Source: a virus
Direction: 5' to 3' (one strand)
DNA: 64,000 nucleotides
IMG/VR virus record: IMGVR_UViG_3300011934_000017
Span: 62,001-126,000 of that record
In this document: positions 16,556 through 25,082 of the stretch, in pieces
Layout of the letters: every line of letters starts with the position of its first letter
Numbering within the stretch: position 1 is the stretch's first letter
Translations under genes and position numbers: made by a program
The notes under the pieces: generated by a model
What the model was told of the DNA's origin: nothing
The model's database searches: none
The model's input: only the letters and a program-made list of their open reading frames with translations

Positions 16556-19300
16556 CTATTTTACCAACGTTAGTGTTGCAGGAGTAGTTGATGAACCACC
16601 GTCTATAAATAAAGTATTATTCCATTTCCAGCGAGGATCGCTCATATCAAGTAGCATCTCCGCATATCCTGAAGAGTCAGCGGTAACGCTTTGATAGAGT
16701 GCACCTGCCGGAACATCGAAGTGCAGTTTCATGGTCAAAGTGGCACCTGAACTCCAAATTCTTATTTTTGTGAGGGGGTCAGTACAGCATCCTATCGGTA
16801 TTGTGTAAATCATTCCGTTCGTGCTAGAATCGTATTGCGCAGTTGACCACATACTATGCATCATATCCGAACCTGCAATGATGAATCCATTACAGTTGAA
16901 TGCAATGCCAGATGCTGGACTACCGCTACTTGGATCCGCACAGTGCTCCGGCGGTGGTTCTGGAGGAGGTGGCGGCGGTGGTTCTGGAGGAGGTGGCGGC
17001 GGTGGTTCTGGAGGAGGTGGCGGACTCAATGAGGTATCTTCAATGGAAATATCCGAACTCGTAGCCAACGCGCTAGTACCAGAACACTCATGTAACTTGA
17101 CCTTAAATTTCTCCGTACCTTCGGTTAAGGCATCGTTACGAATACCTATGATAAAACTGCCACTATCTCCAGAAACACTAACACTTCCATTCATGCTATT
17201 TGTAAAGTCATTAGAGTTTATGCTGCCTGATACTGACATTATTGTCCAACAAAGCGTGCCAGAACCGTAATTAGTTGTAGTCACGGACATAATAACTGAC
17301 CCACCTTCACTAACGCTTGTAATGTGCGGCACAATACTGAAGGTAGGCGGAGGCGGAGGTGGAGGTGGAGGTGCCGGGGTTAAAGATGTATCGTTAATAG
17401 AAATAGCCGAGGTTGTGGCGAGAGCACTGGTATTAGAGCACTCGTGCAACTTAACCTTAAACTTTTCTGTACCTTCTGTTAGACTGTCACTTTTAATACC
17501 GATGCCGAATGAAGCGCTGTCGTTAGAAACGTAAATGCTTCCACTCATGGAACTTGTAAAATCGTCAGAGTTTAAGCTACCGCTTACAGGAAGAATCGTC
17601 CAACATAATGTTCCTGATCCAAAGTCAGTAGTATCGACGGACATAATAACTGACCCACCTTCATTCACACTGGTGATGTTAGGTGTTATGGAGTACGTAG
17701 CAGGAGTAGTCGAGGTATCTACAATGGAAATGTCTGAACTCATTGCCAAAGTAGCTGTGCTTCCAGAGCATTCGTGTAGCTTGACTTTGAACTTCTCTAA
17801 CCCTTCTGTTAGGCTGTCCTCTCTTATTCCTATGTTAAAACTTCCACTGTCGTTAGATACGCTGACACTTCCACTCATAGAACCGGTGAAATCATTAGAG
17901 TCTACACTGCCACTAACTGGCATTAGCGTCCAGCATAAAGTGCCCGATCCATAATGCGCGGTAGTCACTGTCATTGTGACTGTGCCGCCTTCATTTATGC
18001 TGGTAGTATTCGGCGCTATAGCATACGTAGGAGGTGTTAACGAGGTGTCGCCAATAGTTACTTCGGAACTCATAGCTAAAGAGGCTGTGCTTCCTGAGCA
18101 CTGGTGAAGTTTCACTTTAAACTTCTCGGTACCTTCAGTGGAATTGTCTTCTCTTATTCCTATGTCAAAAGAGCCGCTGTCATTAGAAATGAACACGCTG
18201 CCACTTATAGGTCCTGTAAAGTCGTCGGAGTTTATGTCACCGTCGGCCGGAAGTATTGTCCAGCACAAAGTACCTGTACCGTAATCAGTGGTATCAACGG
18301 TCATTGTGACAGACTGACCTTCATTCACGTTGTTAACGTTTGGTGTTATTGAGTATGTAGGAGGACTGCGAGAGGTGTCATTTATAGTGATCGCAGCACT
18401 GGTGTCCAAAACAGACCCACTATTCGAACAAGGGTGCAATCGAACTTTAAATTTTTCCGTTCCTTCCGTAAACGTATCCTCACGCACAGCTATATCGAAG
18501 CTACCACTGTTGTCTATAATAGACACGCTGCCTGTCATAGCTGAGTTGAAGTCGTCTTCATCTATATCACCCGAATCTGGCACAATAGTCCAACACAATG
18601 TACCTGAGCCAAACATTGTAGTGGTAACTGTCATAGTCACTATATTGCCTTCATCTACGTTCGTAGAATCGGGTTCAATGCTGTAACTAGGTGGAGTAGG
18701 GTCAACCCACAACACTCCGGGACCTACTGCTCCAGGGTCTGTAGCAGAGACTACAATACTAGGCAGCACTTCTTCGCCTTGTTCTCCGGGAACTCCTACG
18801 CCGCCATCTACACCTCGCGGACCTGTAGGGCCGATTGGCCCTATGTCACCTTCAGATCCCGCAGCTCCTCTTGGTCCTTGAGGTCCTGTAGCACCTCTAA
18901 TTCCGGCAGGACCTCGCATACCTTTTCTTCCATCAAGTCCTGTCTTTCCTCTTGCACCTGTGTCGCCTCGTGTTCCTTCACATCCAGGTTCTCCTACAAG
19001 ACCATCTCTTCCCGGAACGCCTTGCTTACCTGGTGCACCATCATCTCCTTTAGGGCCTGTAAGTCCCATAGGAATTTCATCTTCTACGGGAAAGCCTTCA
19101 ACTTCAATGCGCTCTCCGTTATACAGTTGGAGAACGAGCGACCCTTTCAGTTCATCATAAAAGCCGTACTCAACTTCAGAAACAGTGGATTCTCTAGGAA
19201 TATCTAAAGAGAGTTTTTCATCGCTAACAATGATTTCTGTTTCTTTTTCTGAACCCTTTGCTTTTACTTGTTCTATAACAGGTCTGGTTAATCCTGTCAT
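16556..19300 (-). CDS. Collagen-like fibre with five Calx-beta repeats
   Basis: The start is ATG 19300 (MTGLTRPVIEQ), with AAGGAG upstream, rather than 19318. The 914-residue product has the shared head, Gly-X-Y triplets at ~80-195 with a Cys in EPGCEG, and the DPGAVGPGVLWVDP cap. Five ~108-residue Calx-beta-type repeats follow (~203-757), each with NEG near the start, GTLCWTI and a KLHxC block. A proline stretch separates repeats 4 and 5. A Pro/Glu rod (~757-785) and a ~125-residue terminal domain end it. Each repeat has two conserved Cys. It is likely a long rigid fibre with an adhesive tip. Confidence 0.8.
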   Translation of the reverse strand: MTGLTRPVIEQVKAKGSEKETEIIVSDEKLSLDIPRESTVSEVEYGFYDELKGSLVLQLYNGERIEVEGFPVEDEIPMGLTGPKGDDGAPGKQGVPGRDGLVGEPGCEGTRGDTGARGKTGLDGRKGMRGPAGIRGATGPQGPRGAAGSEGDIGPIGPTGPRGVDGGVGVPGEQGEEVLPSIVVSATDPGAVGPGVLWVDPTPPSYSIEPDSTNVDEGNIVTMTVTTTMFGSGTLCWTIVPDSGDIDEDDFNSAMTGSVSIIDNSGSFDIAVREDTFTEGTEKFKVRLHPCSNSGSVLDTSAAITINDTSRSPPTYSITPNVNNVNEGQSVTMTVDTTDYGTGTLCWTILPADGDINSDDFTGPISGSVFISNDSGSFDIGIREDNSTEGTEKFKVKLHQCSGSTASLAMSSEVTIGDTSLTPPTYAIAPNTTSINEGGTVTMTVTTAHYGSGTLCWTLMPVSGSVDSNDFTGSMSGSVSVSNDSGSFNIGIREDSLTEGLEKFKVKLHECSGSTATLAMSSDISIVDTSTTPATYSITPNITSVNEGGSVIMSVDTTDFGSGTLCWTILPVSGSLNSDDFTSSMSGSIYVSNDSASFGIGIKSDSLTEGTEKFKVKLHECSNTSALATTSAISINDTSLTPAPPPPPPPPPTFSIVPHITSVSEGGSVIMSVTTTNYGSGTLCWTIMSVSGSINSNDFTNSMNGSVSVSGDSGSFIIGIRNDALTEGTEKFKVKLHECSGTSALATSSDISIEDTSLSPPPPPEPPPPPPPEPPPPPPPEPPPEHCADPSSGSPASGIAFNCNGFIIAGSDMMHSMWSTAQYDSSTNGMIYTIPIGCCTDPLTKIRIWSSGATLTMKLHFDVPAGALYQSVTADSSGYAEMLLDMSDPRWKWNNTLFIDGGSSTTPATLTLVK
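16952..17023. repeat. Three 24-bp tandem repeats encoding a Pro/Glu rod
   Basis: Three identical 24-base units encode EPPPPPPP repeats on the minus strand. They are in-frame coding repeats, so expansion or contraction would alter rod length only. Confidence 0.8.
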
Positions 19301-19330
19301 ATCGTATCTCCTTAACAAGCATAGAAGCGC

Positions 19331-21127
19331 CTATTTCACTAGCGTCAATGTAGCAGGTGTAGTTGATGAACCTCCATCAATAAACAAAGTATTATTCCAT
19401 TTCCACCCTGGGTTACTCATATCTATAGGCATTTCTAAAAAGCCAGTAGAAGGATCCGCAGTCATACTCATATAAAGAGAACCCGGAGGAACATCAAAGT
19501 ATATTTTCAACGTTAATGTCGCACCTGAACTCCAAAGACGGATAGCCGTAAGAGGATCGTCGCAACACCCGATAGGTATTGTGTAGATCATTCCGTTCGT
19601 GCTAGAGTCGTACTGTGCTGTTGACCACATAGAGTGTTGCATATCCGAACCTGCAATGATGAATCCATTACAGTTGAATGCTATACCTGAGGCTGGACTA
19701 CCACTACTCGGATCCAAACAATGCGCCGGAGGAGGCGGTGGAGGTGGTGGACTCGGAGGTGGTGGTTCTGGTGCCGGAGGAGGTGGTGGTTCTGGTGCCG
19801 GAGGAGGTGGTGGAGGTGGTGGTGGAGGTGGTGGAGGTGGAGGTGGTGGTGGTGGCGCGGGACTCAAAGACGTGTCGCCAATCGTTATAACAGAACTCAT
19901 AGCGAGCGTCGCACTGCTTCCTGTACACCTGTGAAGCTTAACTTTAAATTTCTCCGTTCCTTCTGTACTACTGTCGTTACGAATACCTATGTTAAAACTG
20001 CCGCTATCGTTAGATATATCCACACTTCCACTCATAGACCCTGTGAAGTCGTTAGAGCTTATTGAGCCTGCTACGGAAAGAATCGTCCAACAAAGGGTAC
20101 CCGATCCATAATCTGTCGTGTTTACAGTCATGGTAACGGAAGAACCTTCATTCACACTTGTACTACTTGGAGAAATCGAATAAGTAGCAGGACTTCGGGA
20201 GGTATCATTGATCGTTATTGCTGAGCTTGTAGCTAAAACAGAACCACTATCAGAACAAGGATGCAGTCGCACTTTAAATCTTTCAGTGCCTTCTGTTAAG
20301 CTATCATCCCGAATAGGTATATTAAAAGAACCGCTATTATCTGTTATCGATACACTACCTGTCATAGATGAATTAAAATCGTCTTCGTTTATAGTGCCAG
20401 AGTCTTGCACAATAGTCCAACACAACGATCCTGATCCGAACATCGTTGTAGTGACCGTCATCGCGACAGACGATCCTTCATCCACGTTAGTAGAGTCTGG
20501 TTCAATATCATAGCTAGGAGGTGTAGGATCGACCCACAGAACTCCAGGACCAACAGCACCAGGATCGGTAGCAGAGACTACAATACTGGGAGACGCTTCT
20601 TCACCGGTCTCACCCGCAGGGCCCATTTCACCATCTTCGCCTCTAGGTCCTGTTGGCCCAATCGGTCCTATATCACCCTTCGGGCCTGTAATGCCTCGGG
20701 GCCCTTGAATGCCTGTTCTGCCTCGGATTCCAGGTTCTCCTTCTACACCTTCTCTTCCGTCAGGTCCAATTTCTCCTTGCGAGCCTGTATCACCTCGCAT
20801 TCCTTCACAGCCCGGCTCACCTGTTAAACCGTCTCTACCTAGTAGACCGGGTTGTCCGTCTTTTCCATCACCTCCTTTAGGGCCTGTGACACCTGCAGGT
20901 ACTTTAGAAGCCGTAGGAAAACCCTTTACCTCAATACGCTCTCCATTATATAGCTGTAGAACAAGTGCGCCTTTTAACGGGTCAAAGAATCCGTACTCAA
21001 CTTCAGAAACAGTAGACTCTCTAGGAATATCTAAAGATAGCTTGTCTTCTTGTACGACAATCTCCGTCTCTTTTTCCGACCCTTTCGCATGTACTTGTTC
21101 TATAACAGGTCTGGTTAATCCTGCCAT
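19331..21127 (-). CDS. Collagen-like fibre with two Calx-beta repeats and polyproline
   Basis: The start is ATG 21127 (MAGLTRPVIEQ), with GGAG seven bases upstream, not 21139. This 598-residue paralogue of the next gene has the same head, collagen stretch (~74-190) and cap. It has only two Calx-beta repeats (~196-419), then a ~48-residue Pro-rich rod with PAPEP units, then the same terminal domain (~469-598), nearly identical between the two. That terminal domain has NCNGFIIAGSD, PIGCC and a final SSTTPATLTLVK. The pair looks like a tandem duplication that later diverged in repeat number. Confidence 0.8.
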   Translation of the reverse strand: MAGLTRPVIEQVHAKGSEKETEIVVQEDKLSLDIPRESTVSEVEYGFFDPLKGALVLQLYNGERIEVKGFPTASKVPAGVTGPKGGDGKDGQPGLLGRDGLTGEPGCEGMRGDTGSQGEIGPDGREGVEGEPGIRGRTGIQGPRGITGPKGDIGPIGPTGPRGEDGEMGPAGETGEEASPSIVVSATDPGAVGPGVLWVDPTPPSYDIEPDSTNVDEGSSVAMTVTTTMFGSGSLCWTIVQDSGTINEDDFNSSMTGSVSITDNSGSFNIPIRDDSLTEGTERFKVRLHPCSDSGSVLATSSAITINDTSRSPATYSISPSSTSVNEGSSVTMTVNTTDYGSGTLCWTILSVAGSISSNDFTGSMSGSVDISNDSGSFNIGIRNDSSTEGTEKFKVKLHRCTGSSATLAMSSVITIGDTSLSPAPPPPPPPPPPPPPPPPPPPAPEPPPPPAPEPPPPSPPPPPPPPAHCLDPSSGSPASGIAFNCNGFIIAGSDMQHSMWSTAQYDSSTNGMIYTIPIGCCDDPLTAIRLWSSGATLTLKIYFDVPPGSLYMSMTADPSTGFLEMPIDMSNPGWKWNNTLFIDGGSSTTPATLTLVK

Positions 21128-21148
21128 ATTAAACTCCACAAAGTCTGT

Positions 21149-21907
21149 TCAAACTTGTTCTGGCTTACCCCAGATTACTGCATTTCCTCCGGGATTAGAT
21201 TCAGATATGATTACGGTAGATTCTATTGTTGCGCCAGCAGGACCGGCAGGACCGTCTTCGCCTCCAATACACTCAGGTCCAGGCTGACCTCGAGCACCTT
21301 CATGCCCGTATCTTCCTTTTTCACCTACAGGGCCTTGAATACCCACATCACCTTCTGGTCCCATAGGTCCTTTACGTCCTTGTATACCGTCTTCGCCAGG
21401 ATCACCCTGCTCGCCAGGAAGTCCAAGCGGACCAGGAGGTCCTTCACAACCTACTGCACCGTCTGGACCATCGTCGCCGGTGTCACCATCGTCGCCGTCG
21501 TTACCTCTTTCACCTCTAGGTCCTGTAGGGCCTCTGCCGAAGTCACTCTGTATCAGAAAGTCTTTTATTTGAACTACTTCGCCATTTCTTCGGACAAGAT
21601 TAAGCGTACCATCTTTAGACTCGAATGCGGCTTCTACAAGCAATCCGTCGTTTTTTACTTCCCGTGTATTAAAATCAACGGTATCGGTATTGACGTTACG
21701 CTTTGCGGCTTTTGATTCTCTATCGTCCCCAAAAACATCAAACTGTTCCATGTGCAACGATGTTAAAGGGGAACCAGAAGAGTGAGGAAGCAGCTTTTTA
21801 TCTACCTGAGAAGCCGTATTAGTCAGAATGTTCTTTCCTACTGGAACACTATGATCATTCCCTTCATATAGGTTAGATAGCAGCTTACTTTCTTTAATGC
21901 CTTTCAT
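21149..21907 (-). CDS. Collagen-like tail fibre protein with long N-terminal arm
   Basis: This 252-residue protein has an N-terminal arm of ~90 residues that differs from the MxGLTRP head of the other members. It then has the shared segment (GTLNLVRRNGEVVQIKDFLIQSDFGRGPTGP), Gly-X-Y triplets at ~126-219 with GAVGCEGPPG, and a shortened cap ESNPGGNAVIWGKP. It is the first collagen gene in transcription order. Its ATG overlaps the previous TGA. The different arm may attach it to another baseplate protein, which is inference. Confidence 0.75.
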   Translation of the reverse strand: MKGIKESKLLSNLYEGNDHSVPVGKNILTNTASQVDKKLLPHSSGSPLTSLHMEQFDVFGDDRESKAAKRNVNTDTVDFNTREVKNDGLLVEAAFESKDGTLNLVRRNGEVVQIKDFLIQSDFGRGPTGPRGERGNDGDDGDTGDDGPDGAVGCEGPPGPLGLPGEQGDPGEDGIQGRKGPMGPEGDVGIQGPVGEKGRYGHEGARGQPGPECIGGEDGPAGPAGATIESTVIISESNPGGNAVIWGKPEQV

Positions 21908-22476
21908 GATACCCTCCGTATCCTTTGTACGGCCTTTTGAGCAATATCTGAAATTTCGTTTGAAGTCTTAGCGGAGCCTAATAGATCAAAAGTACGCTTC
22001 ATATCAAGGCTTAGCGTGTTGTGTTTTTCCACCAACAGAGCGAGAACCTTCTTAACATCGGACGGAATGAGAAGAATAGGACCTTCTGAACTCTTAACAA
22101 AGAAGTCTTTATCTAGCGCAACTGCGGCTACCATGAGAGTAATGTCTTTATCTTCTACAAATACAGTTAGGTTTTTACGGTTATCCAGTAAAACTTCTTT
22201 TTTAGACTCGTCGCAAAGCTTTTGGAGCTTCTCTTTTGTCTCACGTAAGAATCTATTAGGATTCGGACCTTCGCACACCAAATCGCCGTGAACATATCGA
22301 TACAAAAGTCCATCTTCTAGTCCACTAATGATCTGCACGTAAATAAATTCTGAAACAACTACTTCAAAATCACTTAGAGGCACAGATGAAGTTGCGGTGT
22401 GTTCATTGGCTCCTGAAACAATACCGTTCGAGTCGATCTGTAGTGTATAAACAATGCTCTTATCGGAAGTATCCAA
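21904..22476 (-). CDS. Unknown tail-region protein, TTG start
   Basis: This is a 190-residue protein. The start is a TTG at 22474-22476 with GAGGTG five to six bases upstream, a strong site that justifies the rare codon. The N-terminal ~85 residues look beta-rich (IVYTLQIDSNGIVSG). The rest is helical and basic/acidic mixed, ending AQKAVQRIRRVS. No fibre module or enzyme motif is seen. It lies between the collar fibre and the collagen genes with a 4-base overlap, so an assembly role is possible. Family not recognised. Confidence 0.58.
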   Translation of the reverse strand: MDTSDKSIVYTLQIDSNGIVSGANEHTATSSVPLSDFEVVVSEFIYVQIISGLEDGLLYRYVHGDLVCEGPNPNRFLRETKEKLQKLCDESKKEVLLDNRKNLTVFVEDKDITLMVAAVALDKDFFVKSSEGPILLIPSDVKKVLALLVEKHNTLSLDMKRTFDLLGSAKTSNEISDIAQKAVQRIRRVS

Positions 22477-22488
22477 TTTAACACCTCG

Positions 22489-24807
22489 CTATCGAATCAA
22501 AGGAGTACCAATGATATTGAAATTCATACCAAGCTTCGAGCCGTACTTGGAAATACTGGCATGACGAACTCGCATACGTGCAACAACATCAATATAACCT
22601 GCTGGAATGTTGTCTTTGAGTACATCAAACACCTGAGTCAAGGAAGCATTGCTAAAAGCACGTTCATTGTTGCTGCCGCTCAGACTGCTAAAGCCTGCTT
22701 CGCCTGTGCCTTTGATATCACGTCCGTATTCAGGTTCTTTGCTTGACGTAGTTCGGAAGCCGATTACGTATTGCATTACTTCAATACCTTCAGGACTGAT
22801 AAAGCCGGGACCCAACATCGAAGAAAAGTCTACGGATACCTGAAGCATAACATCGCTTGTTAGGTTCACGCGGTACGTATAGATAATCTCTTCGGAATCA
22901 TCTTGGCGACGCAATGTGCTAAACTTAAAGCTGGTGTTTTCGTTAAACCGTTGAGCGAACGTACTTTCTACTTTGTATGAAGGATGCTGGCCTGTGATTC
23001 GTATTCCATTGCCTGCTGTTAGATCAATACCTGGAATGGGAAGAACAACAGGATGATCGTCATGACGCAAAAGCTTCAGCGACCGTGATGTGAGAACAGC
23101 ATCGGTCACAACACCTCGCAGATTAGTTTGCGGTGTACCCTCACTTTTAACATTGTGAAAAACAACAGCTTCAATCTCAAGACCACCGGATGCGGGAGCA
23201 CTTAAAATTATTTTGTTGTCCACCACAGAGTACAGATTGCGGTGAATATGGGTACCACTAACAGAAACAAACGTCTGATCTTTAGTCTGTGGTTCTACAG
23301 GAAGCTCAATGAAAAGCGTATCGCCTACTGTAATGTTAGTCGTGCTCAGAACAGTTGTACTATAGCCTTCTTCTCTTCGACCTGCAATAGAGGATATCTC
23401 AATGTCAAGACCTTCATTAGGCGGACTTACAAAGACAATCTCCTGAGTAGCAGAATCGTATGTGTAAGCGGTCGTTGACTGAAGAAGTCCTCGAACGTAG
23501 ACAAAGGCATACTCGGAGCTTTCTACAGGCTGAGAAAGACCAAAGCGCCGTTGCATTCCATCGCCTGTATAAGCGTCTGTCATTATCTCAGTGAACGAAC
23601 CACTTCCTGGCTCTTTTGTGATAAGACGAAAATCAATCGAAGCATGAGGAGGAATGCTGTCTGCAAACTCTAGTTCTGAACCTGCGATATCATACGCTGA
23701 TTTATGCTGTGTAACACCCCCAACTGCCGTTATACAATGGTTAACGTCTTTAAGCACAACAGAACCAAGAGGATAGCGGCGCGTTTGGCCGGTACCGGCA
23801 TCATTCATAGCAGATATGCGAAGCTTGCCCGGAGACGTGAACAACGTGTTAGTAGCGCCTCCACCTTTTGCTGGCGGCGCCCAAACAGGCATGCTGCCAA
23901 CCCCGCGTGTCAATACCCAATCACGAGGAACGTTAGCCATAGAAGGTGGATATTCTGAACTACAGTTACCACCTCCTTCAAGTCTGCGCCAGACTGAAAC
24001 AGTATCACCAGGAGCAAGCCCTGTTACAGGCTTACCGTCTTTTTCGTGAAAGCATTCGGTGCCATTATCATAGTAAAACTTTCGAACAGCGCCGCGAGCA
24101 GCGCCTGTCATAACGAAGATAATTACCACTTCGCCATTACGAAAGCGAACAGCATCGGTCAAAGCTTTAACACAAACTTTGGTAGACGATACGCTTCCTG
24201 GTTCTCCTGAATAAACACGATCAAAGCCGGGAAACGCCCATTGTAAACCACCAGCACCAAAACGAACAGCAAAGCCGGGAGACTGTGTGCCGTCTGAATT
24301 GTCGAATAAGTTGTTAACGACAATCACATTGAAGTCGCCTTCTTCGGGTAGAGGAAGACGATCAACAGAAGGCGTAGCAGGCATACTACAGGAATCACCG
24401 ATGCTTACATTGATAACGCTCGGATCAATTCTTGACGTAACGAGGATCGCATGAATACGAGAACCTCTACCTTCGTGCAGATAGTAGGGGTCTGCAAACA
24501 CACAACGACCAAACATCACGCCGTTGTCCATAAACAAGCCCACTTCTTTCATGTACAGACCAGCATCAGGAACTACATGGTCAGGTACTTCGAACGTGAA
24601 CTTAACGGCATGCGTGTCGAGCACTTCAACCAGATGAATATTTCCTTGGTACAATGTACTTCCAATTATATCATCATCTGTGTCTTTTGTTGCAATGTTA
24701 GAATCACCGATCTTGAAAGAAACAATATTTACCAAAAAGCCGCCAGCTTCAGCATTATTAGCAGCTTGAAGGCCAAGATCGGTGATATGAATTACATTAT
24801 CAGCCAT
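22489..24807 (-). CDS. Tail-collar fibre protein (DUF3751-like N terminus)
   Basis: This 772-residue protein has ~130 N-terminal residues matching the phage tail-collar fibre family: HITDLGLQAANNAEAGGF, FKIGDS, STLYQGNIH, and VPDAGLYMKEVGLFMDNGVMFGR. In known phages this domain joins a fibre to the baseplate. The middle holds repeated beta segments (FVYVRGLLQ.....Y, FVSVSGTHIHRNLYSVVDNKIILS) like shaft repeats, and the C terminus is a beta domain ending NIIGTPLIR. No tip enzyme is recognised. It is probably a main baseplate-attached fibre. Confidence 0.78.
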   Translation of the reverse strand: MADNVIHITDLGLQAANNAEAGGFLVNIVSFKIGDSNIATKDTDDDIIGSTLYQGNIHLVEVLDTHAVKFTFEVPDHVVPDAGLYMKEVGLFMDNGVMFGRCVFADPYYLHEGRGSRIHAILVTSRIDPSVINVSIGDSCSMPATPSVDRLPLPEEGDFNVIVVNNLFDNSDGTQSPGFAVRFGAGGLQWAFPGFDRVYSGEPGSVSSTKVCVKALTDAVRFRNGEVVIIFVMTGAARGAVRKFYYDNGTECFHEKDGKPVTGLAPGDTVSVWRRLEGGGNCSSEYPPSMANVPRDWVLTRGVGSMPVWAPPAKGGGATNTLFTSPGKLRISAMNDAGTGQTRRYPLGSVVLKDVNHCITAVGGVTQHKSAYDIAGSELEFADSIPPHASIDFRLITKEPGSGSFTEIMTDAYTGDGMQRRFGLSQPVESSEYAFVYVRGLLQSTTAYTYDSATQEIVFVSPPNEGLDIEISSIAGRREEGYSTTVLSTTNITVGDTLFIELPVEPQTKDQTFVSVSGTHIHRNLYSVVDNKIILSAPASGGLEIEAVVFHNVKSEGTPQTNLRGVVTDAVLTSRSLKLLRHDDHPVVLPIPGIDLTAGNGIRITGQHPSYKVESTFAQRFNENTSFKFSTLRRQDDSEEIIYTYRVNLTSDVMLQVSVDFSSMLGPGFISPEGIEVMQYVIGFRTTSSKEPEYGRDIKGTGEAGFSSLSGSNNERAFSNASLTQVFDVLKDNIPAGYIDVVARMRVRHASISKYGSKLGMNFNIIGTPLIR

Positions 24808-24818
24808 GCCGAACTCCC

Positions 24819-25043
24819 TTACTCGCCAGTTGAAAGAGGAAGGGATACACGGCAGTTATCGCAGTAGTATACTTCTTCCGAGCCTGCGATAGCTGTTCCC
24901 ATCTGCTGTTGACATTTAGGGCACTGACCTTCAATCTCTAAAGACATAGCACCAGCAGTTGCTTCCATAGAAGCAGACTTACTAACGGATGTGTTGTCCA
25001 ACTTCCAAAGATTTACAGGTGTTTCTCTGTTTGAGTTTTTCAT
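24819..25043 (-). CDS. Small zinc-ribbon protein
   Basis: This 74-residue protein has an unstructured N-terminal half and a four-Cys zinc ribbon in the second half (CPKC...CDNC, 18 residues apart). The ATG at 25043 is preceded by AAGGAG. It sits between the 1968-residue tail protein and the collar fibre. It is not obviously related in sequence to the other zinc-ribbon mini-gene at 15678-15851 apart from the Cys pairs. Function unknown. Confidence 0.65.
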   Translation of the reverse strand: MKNSNRETPVNLWKLDNTSVSKSASMEATAGAMSLEIEGQCPKCQQQMGTAIAGSEEVYYCDNCRVSLPLSTGE

Positions 25044-25082
25044 TTTAATCTCCTTTAATACTCTAAATTAGATGATAGACCG

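Noticed and set aside
16952-17023. 24-bp direct repeats
   Set aside because: Contiguous and in frame, coding a Pro/Glu rod; not an array.
19721-19934. Plus-strand open frames rich in Gly or Arg opposite the polyproline region
   Set aside because: They are shadows of the low-complexity minus-strand coding sequence, with no ribosome-binding site or sensible composition.
1-25000. Diversity-generating retroelement acting on the fibre genes
   Set aside because: No reverse transcriptase gene or template/variable repeat pair was seen in the window.
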